The notes: generated by a model from the sequence alone, not told the origin. A stretch of 63,077 nucleotides of DNA from Deltaproteobacteria bacterium (GCA_016938035.1 JAFGVK010000048.1:1-63077); one strand, 5' to 3'; positions 17,077 through 26,409 are shown, counted from the first letter of the stretch. Numbers and translations: made by a program.

Positions 17077-17846
17077 TCCGTGCCCTGCTCGCTGGGGCGG
17101 GAGTGGCCATAGCGCTCCCCGCCCTCGCCGGCCCCGCGCTGGCGCAGGGCCGGTGGTCGCCAGAGGTGTACGCCTCGCTGGTCGCGATGCTGGAGGCGCC
17201 CACCGCGGGGCGGCAGGTGGCGGTGCTGGACTGGGACAACACCTGCATCCGGGGCGACGTGGGCGAGACCCTGCTCAGAGTCCTCGACGCCCGGGACGGC
17301 GGCGCGCGGCACCTCTCCTACGAGGCGCTCTGCGCCTCAGAGGGGCCCATGCGCTGCTACGCCTGGGCGGCGGGGGTGCTGGCGGGGCGCACCGAGGCAG
17401 AGGCGCGGGCGCTAGGCGACGAGGTGATCGCCGAGGGGCTGGCCTCCGGAGCGCTGGAGGAGCGCGAGGAGCTGCGCGACCTCATCCACGCCCTCCACCA
17501 GCGGGGCTGGGAGGTGTGGATCGTCTCAGCGTCGGCGCAGCCGGTGGTGCAGGCCTTCGCCAGCAGGTACGGCGTCCCAGCCGAGCGCGTGATCGGGGTG
17601 CGCCTCACCCTGGACGATCAGGGTGTGCTGCAGCCGGACCTCGCCGAGCCCCTCACCTACCGGCGGGGCAAGGTGTACGCGATCCAGCACCACATCGGGC
17701 TGGCACCCGCCTTCGCGGCGGGGGACACCGTCACCGACATCGAGATGCTGCTGGAGGCTCCACAGGTGCTGCTGATGGACCGCGGAGACCTTCAGCTCCG
17801 CGCGCTCGCCGCCCAGCACGGGTGGTGGACACAGCCGGCCTGGTAG
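17073..17846 (+). CDS. Exported HAD-superfamily phosphatase (phosphoserine-phosphatase-like, subclass IB)
   Basis: A 257-residue protein with a typical signal peptide (hydrophobic core VAIALPALAG, likely cleavage after PALA). HAD motifs in order: motif I DWDNT (nucleophile Asp53, acid Asp55), motif II VSAS, the motif III Lys in RRGKV, and motif IV GDTVTDIEM. The helical cap between motifs I and II resembles phosphoserine phosphatase-like enzymes (type IB). It would hydrolyse a phosphate monoester in the periplasm, which is less usual for this subclass. It overlaps the coiled-coil gene by 4 bp. Substrate unknown. Confidence 0.87.
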   Translation: MIRALLAGAGVAIALPALAGPALAQGRWSPEVYASLVAMLEAPTAGRQVAVLDWDNTCIRGDVGETLLRVLDARDGGARHLSYEALCASEGPMRCYAWAAGVLAGRTEAEARALGDEVIAEGLASGALEEREELRDLIHALHQRGWEVWIVSASAQPVVQAFASRYGVPAERVIGVRLTLDDQGVLQPDLAEPLTYRRGKVYAIQHHIGLAPAFAAGDTVTDIEMLLEAPQVLLMDRGDLQLRALAAQHGWWTQPAW

Positions 17847-17884
17847 CCGGACGATGGGAGGATGCGATAGGCGAACAGGGGTGG

Positions 17885-18103
17885 ATGCCGCCAGGAGCGG
17901 GTGAAGGCAGCGGGAACGGGAGCTGGCGGCTGCGGTGGAGGATGGTGCTCCTGCGCCTGGTCGAGGTGGAGGTGGAGAGCGAGCTCACGATGGACATGGC
18001 GATGCACGCCCAGCTGGGGCGCAGGCTGCGCCTCCGCGCCGCGCTCCCCAGGGTCCGCCGCTCCCTCAACCTGCGCTGGCGCGGCCCGGCCGCGGAGGCC
18101 TGA
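17885..18103 (+). CDS. Possible small basic protein (weak)
   Basis: A 72-codon frame just after the HAD phosphatase, with an internal ATG at 17942 that would leave 53 residues. The inner part (VLLRLVEVEVESELTMDM) has a plausible amphipathic pattern and the end is Arg-rich. A GGTGGAGG lies before the internal ATG. It resembles nothing I know and may be chance; it is listed because it lacks the Pro/Gly/Arg look of most spurious frames here. Confidence 0.25.
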   Translation: MPPGAGEGSGNGSWRLRWRMVLLRLVEVEVESELTMDMAMHAQLGRRLRLRAALPRVRRSLNLRWRGPAAEA

Positions 18104-19148
18104 GCGGTCCCAGCCGCCGCCCATCGGAGCGCTCGCCGGGGCGCCTGCTGCGGCGTCACGGCACCGACGCGCTGGCCTCTCGACGCGGGTCCTGCTCCTG
18201 CGCTCGTCGCGCACAGGAGCGCGCTTCGTCCCCAAGGGACGGCGGCTACGCGCCGATTTGCGTAGCGACTCGGCGCCCGTTCTCAGGCTGGAGGACTCGA
18301 CGAGCAAGCTCATCGGAGGGTTCTTGTGGAAGGATGAAGCGGCTCCGGTGTGACGGTCGGGCTGATGGACCGGTGCCGACGTCCCCCTGGGGCGCGCGCG
18401 GGGCAGGCGCCTCCCCCCCGAGGACTACGCCCCCACCGGGCTCGCGGTGCGCTGCTCGCGGCTTGTACCACCGGTCCACTGCGATGACCGAGGCCTCTAC
18501 GGCCCCGGTGGCCCTCACACCCACCCGATCCGGAGCATCACCCCATGGCCGAAGGGTCTGTCCGTCTGGCGCTGTGGACCGGCTCACCGCCACTTCGACG
18601 GAACGTTGCATACTTCCGTTGTTGTTGCGCACCAAGAGCTCCGTCCAGTGAGAGGGACCGGGCTACCGTTCCACCAGGTACAGGCGAGCCACCTCTGAAC
18701 CACCGGTCAGGACCACCGGCCCATGCGTCCGCTCGCGGCAGCCGTCGATTCACATGGTGTGATCCTGCGCTATGAACGATGTCGCGATCATCGTGACCGA
18801 TCGGCTCGGGAGCAGCGCCCCGCGCCGGGCCCGGGGAGCCTCGCGGCAGGGTGGAAAAACGAACGAACCACCGTGATCGACGCATGCCTCACGCTCCGCA
18901 CCGAGCGCTGGGTCATGCTGAGCCTTGGGCGAGCGGGTGGGTCCACGAGGTTGTGCGCTCGGACCCGATGACCTTCCGGTCGGATGCGGTGCCTTGGAGC
19001 CCCCACGGGCGGAGCGCAGAGGTCCAGGGCGGCGAGGGCGAGGAGGACGGAAGGAAGCGAACGCTCGTTCGCGACAGACGCAAGCGAGCGCAGCGAGCGG
19101 CCGACAACGCCCTCGGCGCCCTGGGCCCAGCGATCCGGAGCCCGTGGG
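18104..19148. other. 1045-bp intergenic region between convergent genes, holding MITE-like copy C
   Basis: Apart from element copy C (18160-18377), no gene, RNA or terminator is recognised. Around 18467-18725 there are several ACCACCGGTC/ACCACCGGCCC-like words and a TTGCGCACCAAGAG segment recalling the element's interior, possibly a badly decayed relative. At 19068-19098 lies a short GCGAGCG-type inverted repeat. The local base mixture is less GC-extreme than in the flanking genes. Confidence 0.45.
18160..18377 (+). repeat. MITE-like 218-bp element, copy C
   Basis: Full-length copy with near-consensus ends: GGCACCGACGCGCTGG on the left and GATGGACCGGTGCC on the right, giving inverted termini GGCACCG. 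The inner blocks TCGTCGCGCAC, GCGACTCGGCGCCCGTT, CTCGACGAGCAA and TGGAAGGATGAAGC match the other copies. Flanking octamers GGCGTCAC (18152-18159) and GACGTCCC (18378-18385) agree at 6 of 8 positions, as expected for an eroded target duplication. Confidence 0.85.
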
Positions 19149-21380
19149 TCACAGGCGCGGCCGCACCAGCACCAACAGCGCGGGGAGCAGGAGGACGTCC
19201 GCCACCAGCGCCGTCCCAGCGGCGACCGCCACCAGCAGTCCGAAGTAGGCCACCGACCGCACCGTGGCGATCGCCAGGATCGAGAAGCCCAGCACCAGCA
19301 CCACGGTGGTGACCAACATCGCCACCCCGGCGCTGTCCAGGGTGCGCGCCACCGCCTCCTCCGGGCTGCGCCCCGCGCGCACCTCCTCCCGGTAGCGGAA
19401 CAGGAAGTGGGTGGTGTCGTCGACCACCAGGCCCAGCACCAGGGCGGCGATGGTGACGGTCGCCACGTCGAGGCGGATCCCCAGCGCCCCCATCAGCCCC
19501 AGGCTCACCACCACCGGCAGCAGGTTGGGCGGCACCGCCAGCAGCGACAGGCGCACCGAGCGCAGCATCACCGCCAACAGCCCGAAGATCAGCACCGAGG
19601 CGATGGCGAAGCTGCTCACCTGGGCCCGCACCACGTAGTCCATCATCGTCACGTAGAGCGGCAGGTAGCCGGAGGGCACGATGCGCGCCCCCGCCGGGAG
19701 CTGCGCCAGGGCGGTGAGGCGCTCCAGGGCCTCACCGATGTGGGTGGCGGACATCATCCGGAGGCCCACGGTCACCCGCACCTTGGTCCAGTCCGGGTCG
19801 ACCAGATCGGGGAGATCGTCGCCCGCGTCGGCCTCATAGAGCCAGAGCAGCTGCTCCAGCGCGGCGGCGTCCTGGGGCACACGGCGCGAGGCTGGCTCCC
19901 CGTCGGTCAGGAGCTGGTTCATCCGCCGAGGCACGTCGGCCACCGAGCGGCTCCAGCCCACATCCCGGTCGCCCTCCATCGCGTCCTGCCAGGCGGCGAT
20001 CGCCGCGAGCACCTCCGGGTCTCGGGCGCCGTCCGGCACCTCTACCACGAACTCCAGCGGAGTCGACGGGCCAAAGGTGCGCTCGATCCGGTCCGAGTCC
20101 AGCCGCACCCTGTTGTCCTCGCGGAAGTAGTCGATCGAGAAGGTGTCGGGCACCACCCAGGTCACTGCCCACGAGAAGCCCAGTGTCAGCGCGATCCCAA
20201 CCGCGACGATCTGCCTGGGGTAGCGCACCGCGAACCGGCCCACCCCCCCGAGCACCCGCCGCGCCGCGCTCCCCTCCTGGCTGCCCGGCGCGAAGAAGGG
20301 CCACCGCCCCGCGATCAGCACGAGCAACACCGTGATCCCCAGCGCCGCCAGCACCCCGGCGGTGGCGAACAAGCCGAGCTGGCGCACCACCGGAACCCGC
20401 GCGCTGGCGAGGGAGAGGAAGCCCGCCGCGGTGGTGAGGGAGGTGAAGACGCAGGGCCAGAACACCGCGCTCACCGCACGCCTCACCCGGTGTGGTCCGA
20501 GCGGCTCCCGGCCCAGGGCGTTGAGCAGGTGCACCGCGTCCGCTACCCCGATGATGAACACCAGGGTGGGCAGCACCATGGTGACAGTGTTCATGTCCAC
20601 CCCCGCCCAGCCCATCAGCCCCAGGGGCACCAGCGCCGAGCTGCCCACCGCCACCAGCGCCACCAGCACCGGCCCAGGGCGCCCGAAAAAGACCCACAGG
20701 AGGCCGAACACTAGCAGGTAGGACGCCCCCCCAAGCAGCGCCACGTCCCGGGACGAGGCCAGGTTCAGCGCCGAGAAGATCACCCCGATCCCCGCTCTGG
20801 GGGTGGGCCCCGCCGCGACCTCCACCCTGCGGTAGAGCTCCTCCAGGATCCCGTCCCGCACCCCGTCCATGTTCTCGTGCTCGGCCATCCAGGCCATCAC
20901 CAGGGCCGACCTGCCGTCGGCGGAGATCAGCCGCCCCGAGAGCAGGGGATCTGCGAGGAGATCGGCGCTGTCCGTCTCGCCGTCGAGGGCCTGCCCGATG
21001 CGCAGGGGCGGGGCCTCGTCCGGCTCCTGGGCCACCCCCTGCGCCACCCTGGTCACGTTGGCGAGCGAGAGGACCCGCGCGACACCGGGCGTCGCCTCCG
21101 CCGCCGCTGTGGCCTGCCGCAGGCGGGCGAGGCCCCGCGGGCTCAGGATGCCCCCCTCGTCCTGCACCAGGAACACCGCCACCTCGTCGTTCCCGAAGGC
21201 CTCCTGGAAGTCGTCGTAGCTGTCCAGGGCAGGGTCGCCCTCGACGAACCAGACGTGGACCCCGTTGTCCACCCCCACCGAGGCGGCGCCCGCCACCACC
21301 AGGAGCCAGAGGGGCATCCCCAGCGCCAGCAGCAGCCACCGCAGGCGCCACAGCAGCCCGATCAGGGAGCCGGTGTTCAT
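19149..21380 (-). CDS. MMPL/RND-family membrane transporter
   Basis: A 743-residue protein starting at the ATG at 21380, which overlaps the stop of the BtaA-like gene (ATGA); the open frame upstream of this is antisense-like. Topology is the duplicated RND plan: TM1 (LLLALGMPLWLLVVAG), a periplasmic loop with HVWFVEGDPALDSYDDF, a five-helix bundle, then a second TM (IVAVGIALTLGFSWAVTW), a second large loop with FREDNRVRLDSDRI, and a final bundle with VLGLVVDDTTHFLF. GVADAVHLL and VVDDTTHF are the proton-relay helices typical of MMPL/patched-like exporters. As last gene of the operon it is the obvious candidate to move the product of the three enzymes upstream. The substrate is inference. Confidence 0.88.
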   Translation of the reverse strand: MNTGSLIGLLWRLRWLLLALGMPLWLLVVAGAASVGVDNGVHVWFVEGDPALDSYDDFQEAFGNDEVAVFLVQDEGGILSPRGLARLRQATAAAEATPGVARVLSLANVTRVAQGVAQEPDEAPPLRIGQALDGETDSADLLADPLLSGRLISADGRSALVMAWMAEHENMDGVRDGILEELYRRVEVAAGPTPRAGIGVIFSALNLASSRDVALLGGASYLLVFGLLWVFFGRPGPVLVALVAVGSSALVPLGLMGWAGVDMNTVTMVLPTLVFIIGVADAVHLLNALGREPLGPHRVRRAVSAVFWPCVFTSLTTAAGFLSLASARVPVVRQLGLFATAGVLAALGITVLLVLIAGRWPFFAPGSQEGSAARRVLGGVGRFAVRYPRQIVAVGIALTLGFSWAVTWVVPDTFSIDYFREDNRVRLDSDRIERTFGPSTPLEFVVEVPDGARDPEVLAAIAAWQDAMEGDRDVGWSRSVADVPRRMNQLLTDGEPASRRVPQDAAALEQLLWLYEADAGDDLPDLVDPDWTKVRVTVGLRMMSATHIGEALERLTALAQLPAGARIVPSGYLPLYVTMMDYVVRAQVSSFAIASVLIFGLLAVMLRSVRLSLLAVPPNLLPVVVSLGLMGALGIRLDVATVTIAALVLGLVVDDTTHFLFRYREEVRAGRSPEEAVARTLDSAGVAMLVTTVVLVLGFSILAIATVRSVAYFGLLVAVAAGTALVADVLLLPALLVLVRPRL

Positions 21381-22453
21381 CGGCGCTCCGCCACCCTGGG
21401 GGGTGCGTAGAAGGGGACGCGGTCCTCCACCGCGAGGCGGGCCGCCAGCTCGGTGAGGGGCTCCATCCCCGCGCCTGCGGGGCGTGGCACCAGCACCTCC
21501 CACCACACCGCCCGCGCCCCGCTCAGGGAGGCGGCACGCAGGCGCGTCCACAGGTCTGCGGACTGGGCGGGATCGAGGTACTCGAAGATGTCCGAGAGGT
21601 TGAGCGCGTCGTAGCCGCCCTCCTCGCCCAGGTGCTCCTGCAGGGAGCGATGGTAGAGGTGGACCCGCTCCGCCGCCTGGCCCAGGGCCCCGTGCCCCTC
21701 GGGTGTGAGCCACGCGGGCATCACCCCCTCCTCACGCCAGCGCCCGAAGAGCAGCCACTGAGCGTAGCGGTTGTCGCGGATCGAGGGGCCGACGAACATG
21801 CGCCGCGCCCGCTCCAGCAGCACCGAGGCCACCGGGCCCTCCACCTGCGCGAACTGCTCGGGCGAGCGCCCTAGCCAGGCCATCACCCGCTGCGAGAAGA
21901 ACACCCGGAACAGGGCGCGCCACCTGGGGCTGTCCCACGCCTCGGCGTAGTAGCGCCGCCGCGCCTCCTCGCTGTCGAGGGTCAGCCAGCGCTCCCGCCG
22001 CCCGGCGCCGTGGATCAGCGGCAGCAGCCTGCGCCGGAACAGCTCCAGGTAGCGCTCAAAGCGCCCTGCCCCGAGCAGGCCCCCGGCGATCAGCTCGGGG
22101 TGAGCGTCCCACCAGCCGCGCGCGCCGTCGCTGAGGTGGGCGCGCAGCCGCAGGTAGAGCACCCCCGCCGCGGTCCCCGCGCCCACCCCGAACAGGGCCC
22201 TGGCCTCGTCGAGAGACAGGCGGTGGCTGGCGAGCTTGAGCTCGGTGAGGGCGAGCTGCGGGAGCGAGAGATCCACCGCGTCCACCCGCTCGGCGCCGGC
22301 CAGCGCGAGGGCGAGGGCGTTGTCGCCCCCCGAGGCGATGGAGAGCGCCCTGCCCCCCACCCGCGCCCCGAGCCCCGCCAGGAGCACCTGATCGTCCTCC
22401 CACACCTGGGCGTAGTTGAGCCTCGCCGCCAGCGGTCGCGCCACCTCAGACAT
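21377..22453 (-). CDS. BtaA-like S-adenosylmethionine 3-amino-3-carboxypropyl transferase (DUF3419)
   Basis: A 358-residue cytoplasmic enzyme. The N-terminal LNYAQVWEDDQVLLAGL corresponds to the YSQCWEDP-type hallmark of DUF3419/BtaA, followed by the SAM-binding loop LSIASGGDNALAL and VDAVDLS. A C-terminal YDALNLSDIFEYL block also matches the family. BtaA moves the aminocarboxypropyl group of SAM to diacylglycerol, the first step of betaine-lipid (DGTS) synthesis. No BtaB-type methyltransferase is visible nearby, so the product may be different. It overlaps the PEP-dikinase gene (22446-22453) and the MMPL gene (21377-21380). Family confident, substrate not. Confidence 0.85.
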   Translation of the reverse strand: MSEVARPLAARLNYAQVWEDDQVLLAGLGARVGGRALSIASGGDNALALALAGAERVDAVDLSLPQLALTELKLASHRLSLDEARALFGVGAGTAAGVLYLRLRAHLSDGARGWWDAHPELIAGGLLGAGRFERYLELFRRRLLPLIHGAGRRERWLTLDSEEARRRYYAEAWDSPRWRALFRVFFSQRVMAWLGRSPEQFAQVEGPVASVLLERARRMFVGPSIRDNRYAQWLLFGRWREEGVMPAWLTPEGHGALGQAAERVHLYHRSLQEHLGEEGGYDALNLSDIFEYLDPAQSADLWTRLRAASLSGARAVWWEVLVPRPAGAGMEPLTELAARLAVEDRVPFYAPPRVAERR

Positions 22454-24989
22454 CGCCGCCCCTCCGCACCACCCCGGTGCTCCCGTCCATGCAGAGGACC
22501 TCGCCCTCCCTCGCCCAGTCCATCAGGCCGCCAAGCCCCACGATCGCAGGCAGCCCGAGCTCTCGCGCCACCACCGCCGAGTGCGAGAGCAGGCTGCCCC
22601 GCTCCACCAGGATCCCCGAGGCGCTCGCGAAGAGCGGGACCCAGCCGGGATCGGTACGGTGCGCGACCAGCAGGCCGCCCCCCAGATCGGGCACCTCGCG
22701 CGGGTCGAGCACCAGCCGGGCGGGGGCGGTGACCACCCCCGCAGAGGAGGCGGTGCCGACCAAGCGGTCGCCCTCTGCTGCCGCGGCCCTGCCCTTCCCG
22801 GCGAAGCGGTTGTGCAGGTGGACGGCGCCCCAGGTGGTGAAGCGATCGGCGGGAGCGGGGGTGGCGCGCCAGCCGTCGAACTCGGCCCGCCGCACGGCCA
22901 CCAGGCCCATCAGGTCCACGGTGACGGTGGTGCCGCGCACAAAGCCGAGCAGCTCCTCCACCGTGAGGTAGAACACGTCCTCGCGCGCCCCCAGGTGCCC
23001 TCCCTCCACCAGCCGGTCGGCGAGGGCCCGGAACAGGTCGCGGACGAGACCAAAGACCCTGGTGCGCTCCAGGCGCAGCGCCTCGCGCATCGCGACCCTG
23101 CGCCGCGCCTGCCTGAGCACGAACGCGCGCCACGCCTTCCCCAGCAGTCCCCTGTTGAGCCTGCGCCACTCCGCCTCCGCCCGCTGCCGGCGCGCGCGCT
23201 CCTCGGCGCCGTCGGGCACAGCGCCGGATCGCACCTGGGCCCGCAGGGCCTGGAGCACAAAGTGGGGGGTGTCGCGCAGGGTGGGGGCCTCCAGCTTCAG
23301 CTCGTCGGGGGAGCGGTCACCGTAGCGCTCGAACCAACGGTCCCAGCGGCTGCGGAAGAGGTCGTGCCGCAGGGCCTCCCGCAGCACCAGCGCGTCCTCC
23401 TCAGGCGACGAGAGCCACGAGGAGAGTATGTCCGAGTCGCGGCAGATCACCGCCAGCTCCGCCAGCTCTCTGGCAGGAGCCGCCGAGGCCAGCGCACCGT
23501 CCCCTGCCAGGAGCAGGTTGTGGAGTTGGGTCTCCGGATCGCCGGTGAGCTGCTGGGCGGTCTTCTGCAGCAGCTTGTAGAAGATCATGGTGAAGAAGTC
23601 GTTGACCAGCGGTGGGGTCCAAGCCCAGAGCAGCTCGCGCTCAGCGCGCTCATAGACCTGCAGCAGCTCGTCCGGCCGCAGGGTGTAGGGGTCGCGCGCC
23701 CTTGCGGCGGCGAGGGCCCGAACGAATTGCCCGCGGAAGACCCGCGCGTCTGACTCCAGGCGCAGCAGGCGCCACCCCAGGCGACCCAGCAGGCGCAGGA
23801 GCGACAGGCCCTCCCCCAGGCGGGAGCGCTCCACCCCCGCCTCCTGGTCCGAGGCCACCTCGGAGACACCCATCATCGTCTCCATCGCCGCCTTGTTGAA
23901 GGAGAAGCCCGGGAGCAGCGAGAGCACCTTGTACCAGGCGTTGAGGTTGTAGAAGATCCTCCCGCGCACCAGCCCGATCATCCTGCGGTAGGTGGGCTCG
24001 TTGGCGCGCACCGTGGCGGGGTCCACCCCCATCACCCGCGAGAAGAGCTGGTAGACGATGGTGTAGGCGCGCGAGGCGAAGGAGAAGGTGAGCGGGGTTG
24101 TGACCCCCGAGTAGCTCTCGACAATGTTGGAATTGTCCCACAGGAGCCGGCCCCCCATCGGCATCGGCGCGGTGATCGGCCGCACCTGCAGGAGGGAGAT
24201 CGCCCCTCCGGCCACCGTGAACTCCACGTCCACCGGCACCCCTAGCTCGCGCTCCAGCAGGCGCCCGAAGTGCGCCAGCTCCCGCGCCTGATCCTCGCTC
24301 AGGCAGGGCGCGGAGGCCCGCTCAGCGGGCACAAGGCAGGCGCGCAGCGCCCCGTCCACCAGGAGGATCTCCTCGTCCTTCAGGGCGATCTCCGCCTCTA
24401 CCTCGCCCGCGCCGCCCACCCGGAAGGTGTCACAGGCGATCCGCCCTTGCACCACCCCCTCGCCAAGGCCAGGCCCCGCCGAGATGAGGGTCACATCGGG
24501 CTGTTCGGGGTCCCTGCTGAACAGCACCCCGCTCACCTCGCCCTGGACGAGCCGCTGGAGCACCACCGCCACAGGCCCTGGCGAGGTGCCGCGCATCGCC
24601 GCGTAGGCCAGCGCCCGCTCCCCCCTCCCCGAGGCCCAGGCCCGCTCCACCGCGGCGCTCAGGGCAGCGGGGCCCTCGGCCCCCAGGGTGGAGTCCAGCT
24701 GCCCCGCCCACGAGGCCGCGCCGCCGTCCTCGGCCACCGCCGAGGAGCGCACCGCGAGGGGGCCGCCGCCCAGCGCCTGCCATGCCTCCACCAGCTCGCG
24801 CCGCAGCGCTACCGGGAGCGGCGCGCGCCCCTCGTCGCACTGCTCCCAGGCCTTGGTGGTGAGCACCGAGAAGGCGGGCACCGGGAGCCCCAGCTTGGCC
24901 AGCTGCACCAGGCCCATCCCCTTACCCCCGATCCGCTCGAGCAGCGCCAGCTCCAGCAGCAGCTCCCCCGGGACGATCGTTCCGCTCAT
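22446..24989 (-). CDS. PEP-synthase/rifampicin-phosphotransferase-like dikinase homologue
   Basis: An 847-residue protein starting at the ATG at 24989 (ATGA overlap with the UbiA-like gene). Residues ~1-290 are the ATP-grasp domain of pyruvate-phosphate dikinases (GGKGMGLVQLAKLGLPVP, VRSSAVAEDG, LQVRPIT). Residues ~300-740 are a helical middle domain beginning WDNSNIVESYSGVTTPLTF. Residues ~750-847 are the swivelling phosphohistidine domain, ERGSLLSHSAVVAREL with His near 803. The C-terminal PEP/pyruvate TIM barrel of true PEP synthase is absent, so the plan matches rifampicin phosphotransferase, in which the middle domain binds the acceptor. It should transfer a phosphate from ATP to an unknown acceptor; given its neighbours, a lipid or isoprenoid is plausible but unproved. 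Confidence 0.85.
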   Translation of the reverse strand: MSGTIVPGELLLELALLERIGGKGMGLVQLAKLGLPVPAFSVLTTKAWEQCDEGRAPLPVALRRELVEAWQALGGGPLAVRSSAVAEDGGAASWAGQLDSTLGAEGPAALSAAVERAWASGRGERALAYAAMRGTSPGPVAVVLQRLVQGEVSGVLFSRDPEQPDVTLISAGPGLGEGVVQGRIACDTFRVGGAGEVEAEIALKDEEILLVDGALRACLVPAERASAPCLSEDQARELAHFGRLLERELGVPVDVEFTVAGGAISLLQVRPITAPMPMGGRLLWDNSNIVESYSGVTTPLTFSFASRAYTIVYQLFSRVMGVDPATVRANEPTYRRMIGLVRGRIFYNLNAWYKVLSLLPGFSFNKAAMETMMGVSEVASDQEAGVERSRLGEGLSLLRLLGRLGWRLLRLESDARVFRGQFVRALAAARARDPYTLRPDELLQVYERAERELLWAWTPPLVNDFFTMIFYKLLQKTAQQLTGDPETQLHNLLLAGDGALASAAPARELAELAVICRDSDILSSWLSSPEEDALVLREALRHDLFRSRWDRWFERYGDRSPDELKLEAPTLRDTPHFVLQALRAQVRSGAVPDGAEERARRQRAEAEWRRLNRGLLGKAWRAFVLRQARRRVAMREALRLERTRVFGLVRDLFRALADRLVEGGHLGAREDVFYLTVEELLGFVRGTTVTVDLMGLVAVRRAEFDGWRATPAPADRFTTWGAVHLHNRFAGKGRAAAAEGDRLVGTASSAGVVTAPARLVLDPREVPDLGGGLLVAHRTDPGWVPLFASASGILVERGSLLSHSAVVARELGLPAIVGLGGLMDWAREGEVLCMDGSTGVVRRGGDV

Positions 24990-25846
24990 CAGACCCCCAG
25001 CACCATGGAGACAACCATCGAGAGGAGCAGGGCCCCCGAGGACCCGCCCTCCACCGCCTTCGCCCCACCGCCCAGGGTGGCGAGGCCCGGCGCCAGCGCC
25101 AGCGCGGCGCCACCCACCGACCCCAGGGGCGCCGCTCCCAGCGCACCCCCCAGACCGATCACCGCCCCCGCCAGGCCGAGGTAGACCAGCCCGAGCAGGG
25201 CCCGCGCCCGCCCGGATCCCAGCACCGACGAGTAGGTCCGCAGCCCCTCCTGCTCCTCCTCGGGGCGCCGAAGCTTCCGCCCCAGCTCGAAGCCCAGGCT
25301 CCCCAGCGAGGCCACCGCCACATACCACAGGTAGTCCCACGACCAGCCAGCGCCCGCCGCCGCGGCGAGGATCAGGGTCAGGCCCGCGACCACCGGGTTG
25401 TGGGTGAGCGCGTAGAGCAGCAGGTGCTGCCGCAGGAAGCGCCCCACCCCGAATTCCACCCGCATCCCCAGGGTGAACAGGGCGGTGCCAGCCCAGGCGA
25501 CCAGGGTCCAGCGCCCGATCAGCGCCGCGAGCAGCCCCTCCGCCAGCAGCACGCCCCACCCGAGCCGGGTGAGCAGGTCCAGGGACACCAGCCCGCGCGA
25601 GAGCACCCTCTCGGGGTGCAGCACCACGTCCTCCGCGAAGTCCTTGCCCTCATCGAAGAGCCGGAGCCGCAGAAACACCAGCCACACCAGCGGGAACGCC
25701 AGCCACGGCCAGCTCCCGTCGCCCTCCCCGAGCCACCCTGCCACCGCGAGCCCCGAGGAGGCGAACACGCCGACCAGCACCGTGTAGACCACCGGGGGGA
25801 AGCGCTCCTGAAACCAGGCCGCGAGGCCTGCCAGCGTCGCGTTCAT
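24989..25846 (-). CDS. UbiA-like integral membrane (prenyl)transferase family protein
   Basis: A 285-residue polytopic membrane protein with about eight hydrophobic helices. The ATG at 25846 is chosen over one 21 bp upstream because GAGGTG lies 5 bp before it. The loop LRLFDEGKDFAEDVVLHPER...SRG matches the Asp-rich first motif region of UbiA-superfamily enzymes (D-x-x-x-D with downstream P-x-R). The second Asp-rich motif is weaker (FELGRKLRRPEEEQEGL). UbiA enzymes transfer prenyl or other lipid diphosphates at the membrane. It is the first gene of the four-gene overlapping operon 25846-19149. A divergent non-coding stretch with element copy D lies upstream. Confidence 0.7.
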   Translation of the reverse strand: MNATLAGLAAWFQERFPPVVYTVLVGVFASSGLAVAGWLGEGDGSWPWLAFPLVWLVFLRLRLFDEGKDFAEDVVLHPERVLSRGLVSLDLLTRLGWGVLLAEGLLAALIGRWTLVAWAGTALFTLGMRVEFGVGRFLRQHLLLYALTHNPVVAGLTLILAAAAGAGWSWDYLWYVAVASLGSLGFELGRKLRRPEEEQEGLRTYSSVLGSGRARALLGLVYLGLAGAVIGLGGALGAAPLGSVGGAALALAPGLATLGGGAKAVEGGSSGALLLSMVVSMVLGV

Positions 25847-26289
25847 CGACACCTCACACCCGAACACCTAGCGCCTCGCCACGCCCCGCGCGACCAGCAC
25901 CGCCGCGACGACACCTCAGCAGCTGCGCTGGGGCCGCAGATCTCGGCCCAGAGACCCCTCACTACCTCGGTGCTGGCCACGGCGACGGTGTGGCACACCA
26001 GGCCCGCAGCGGCCCGCGCAACCCAGGCCAGCTGAGCACCCAGTCCGCGCATCGGCCGGTTGACGCGCGACCCTCCGCCCATGGTAGCCTCCACCGCCCT
26101 CCTCCAGCGCGGGAGGCCCTGCGGCGCCACAGCAGGCCACACCTCACAGGCGGCGCGCCCTCCCCATCGCAGCGTCCTGTGGGTGAAGCGGCAGACCGCT
26201 CGGGTAGCGTCCCGCTGTGCACCGAGGGCCGGTCGTCTCGGCGCGCCATCCCCGCGCCCCCTGGCCGACCTCCACCCTCGCCCCCAGCG

Positions 26290-26383
26290 GACCGACACGA
26301 GGCGCCGCGCCGGTGGCGGGGGCCTACGGCCACCAAGGGGCCGCTCGCCTCCAGGGGACCGGTACGAGGCGCCGCGCCGGGGG
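26290..26383 (+). repeat. Pair of imperfect 27-bp direct repeats
   Basis: The units lie at 26290-26316 and 26357-26383. They share the core ACGAGGCGCCGCGCCGG and differ at about three positions, with unit starts 67 bp apart. They lie immediately beside element copy D and upstream of both divergent genes. They could be operator-like sites or a local duplication. Confidence 0.55.
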
Positions 26384-26409
26384 ACCTCTGGGGCCGCTGC
26401 TGGCAGGAC

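Noticed and set aside
18467..18725. A sixth full copy of the MITE-like element
   Set aside because: Only isolated words match and the end-like words are direct, not inverted; too weak to call.
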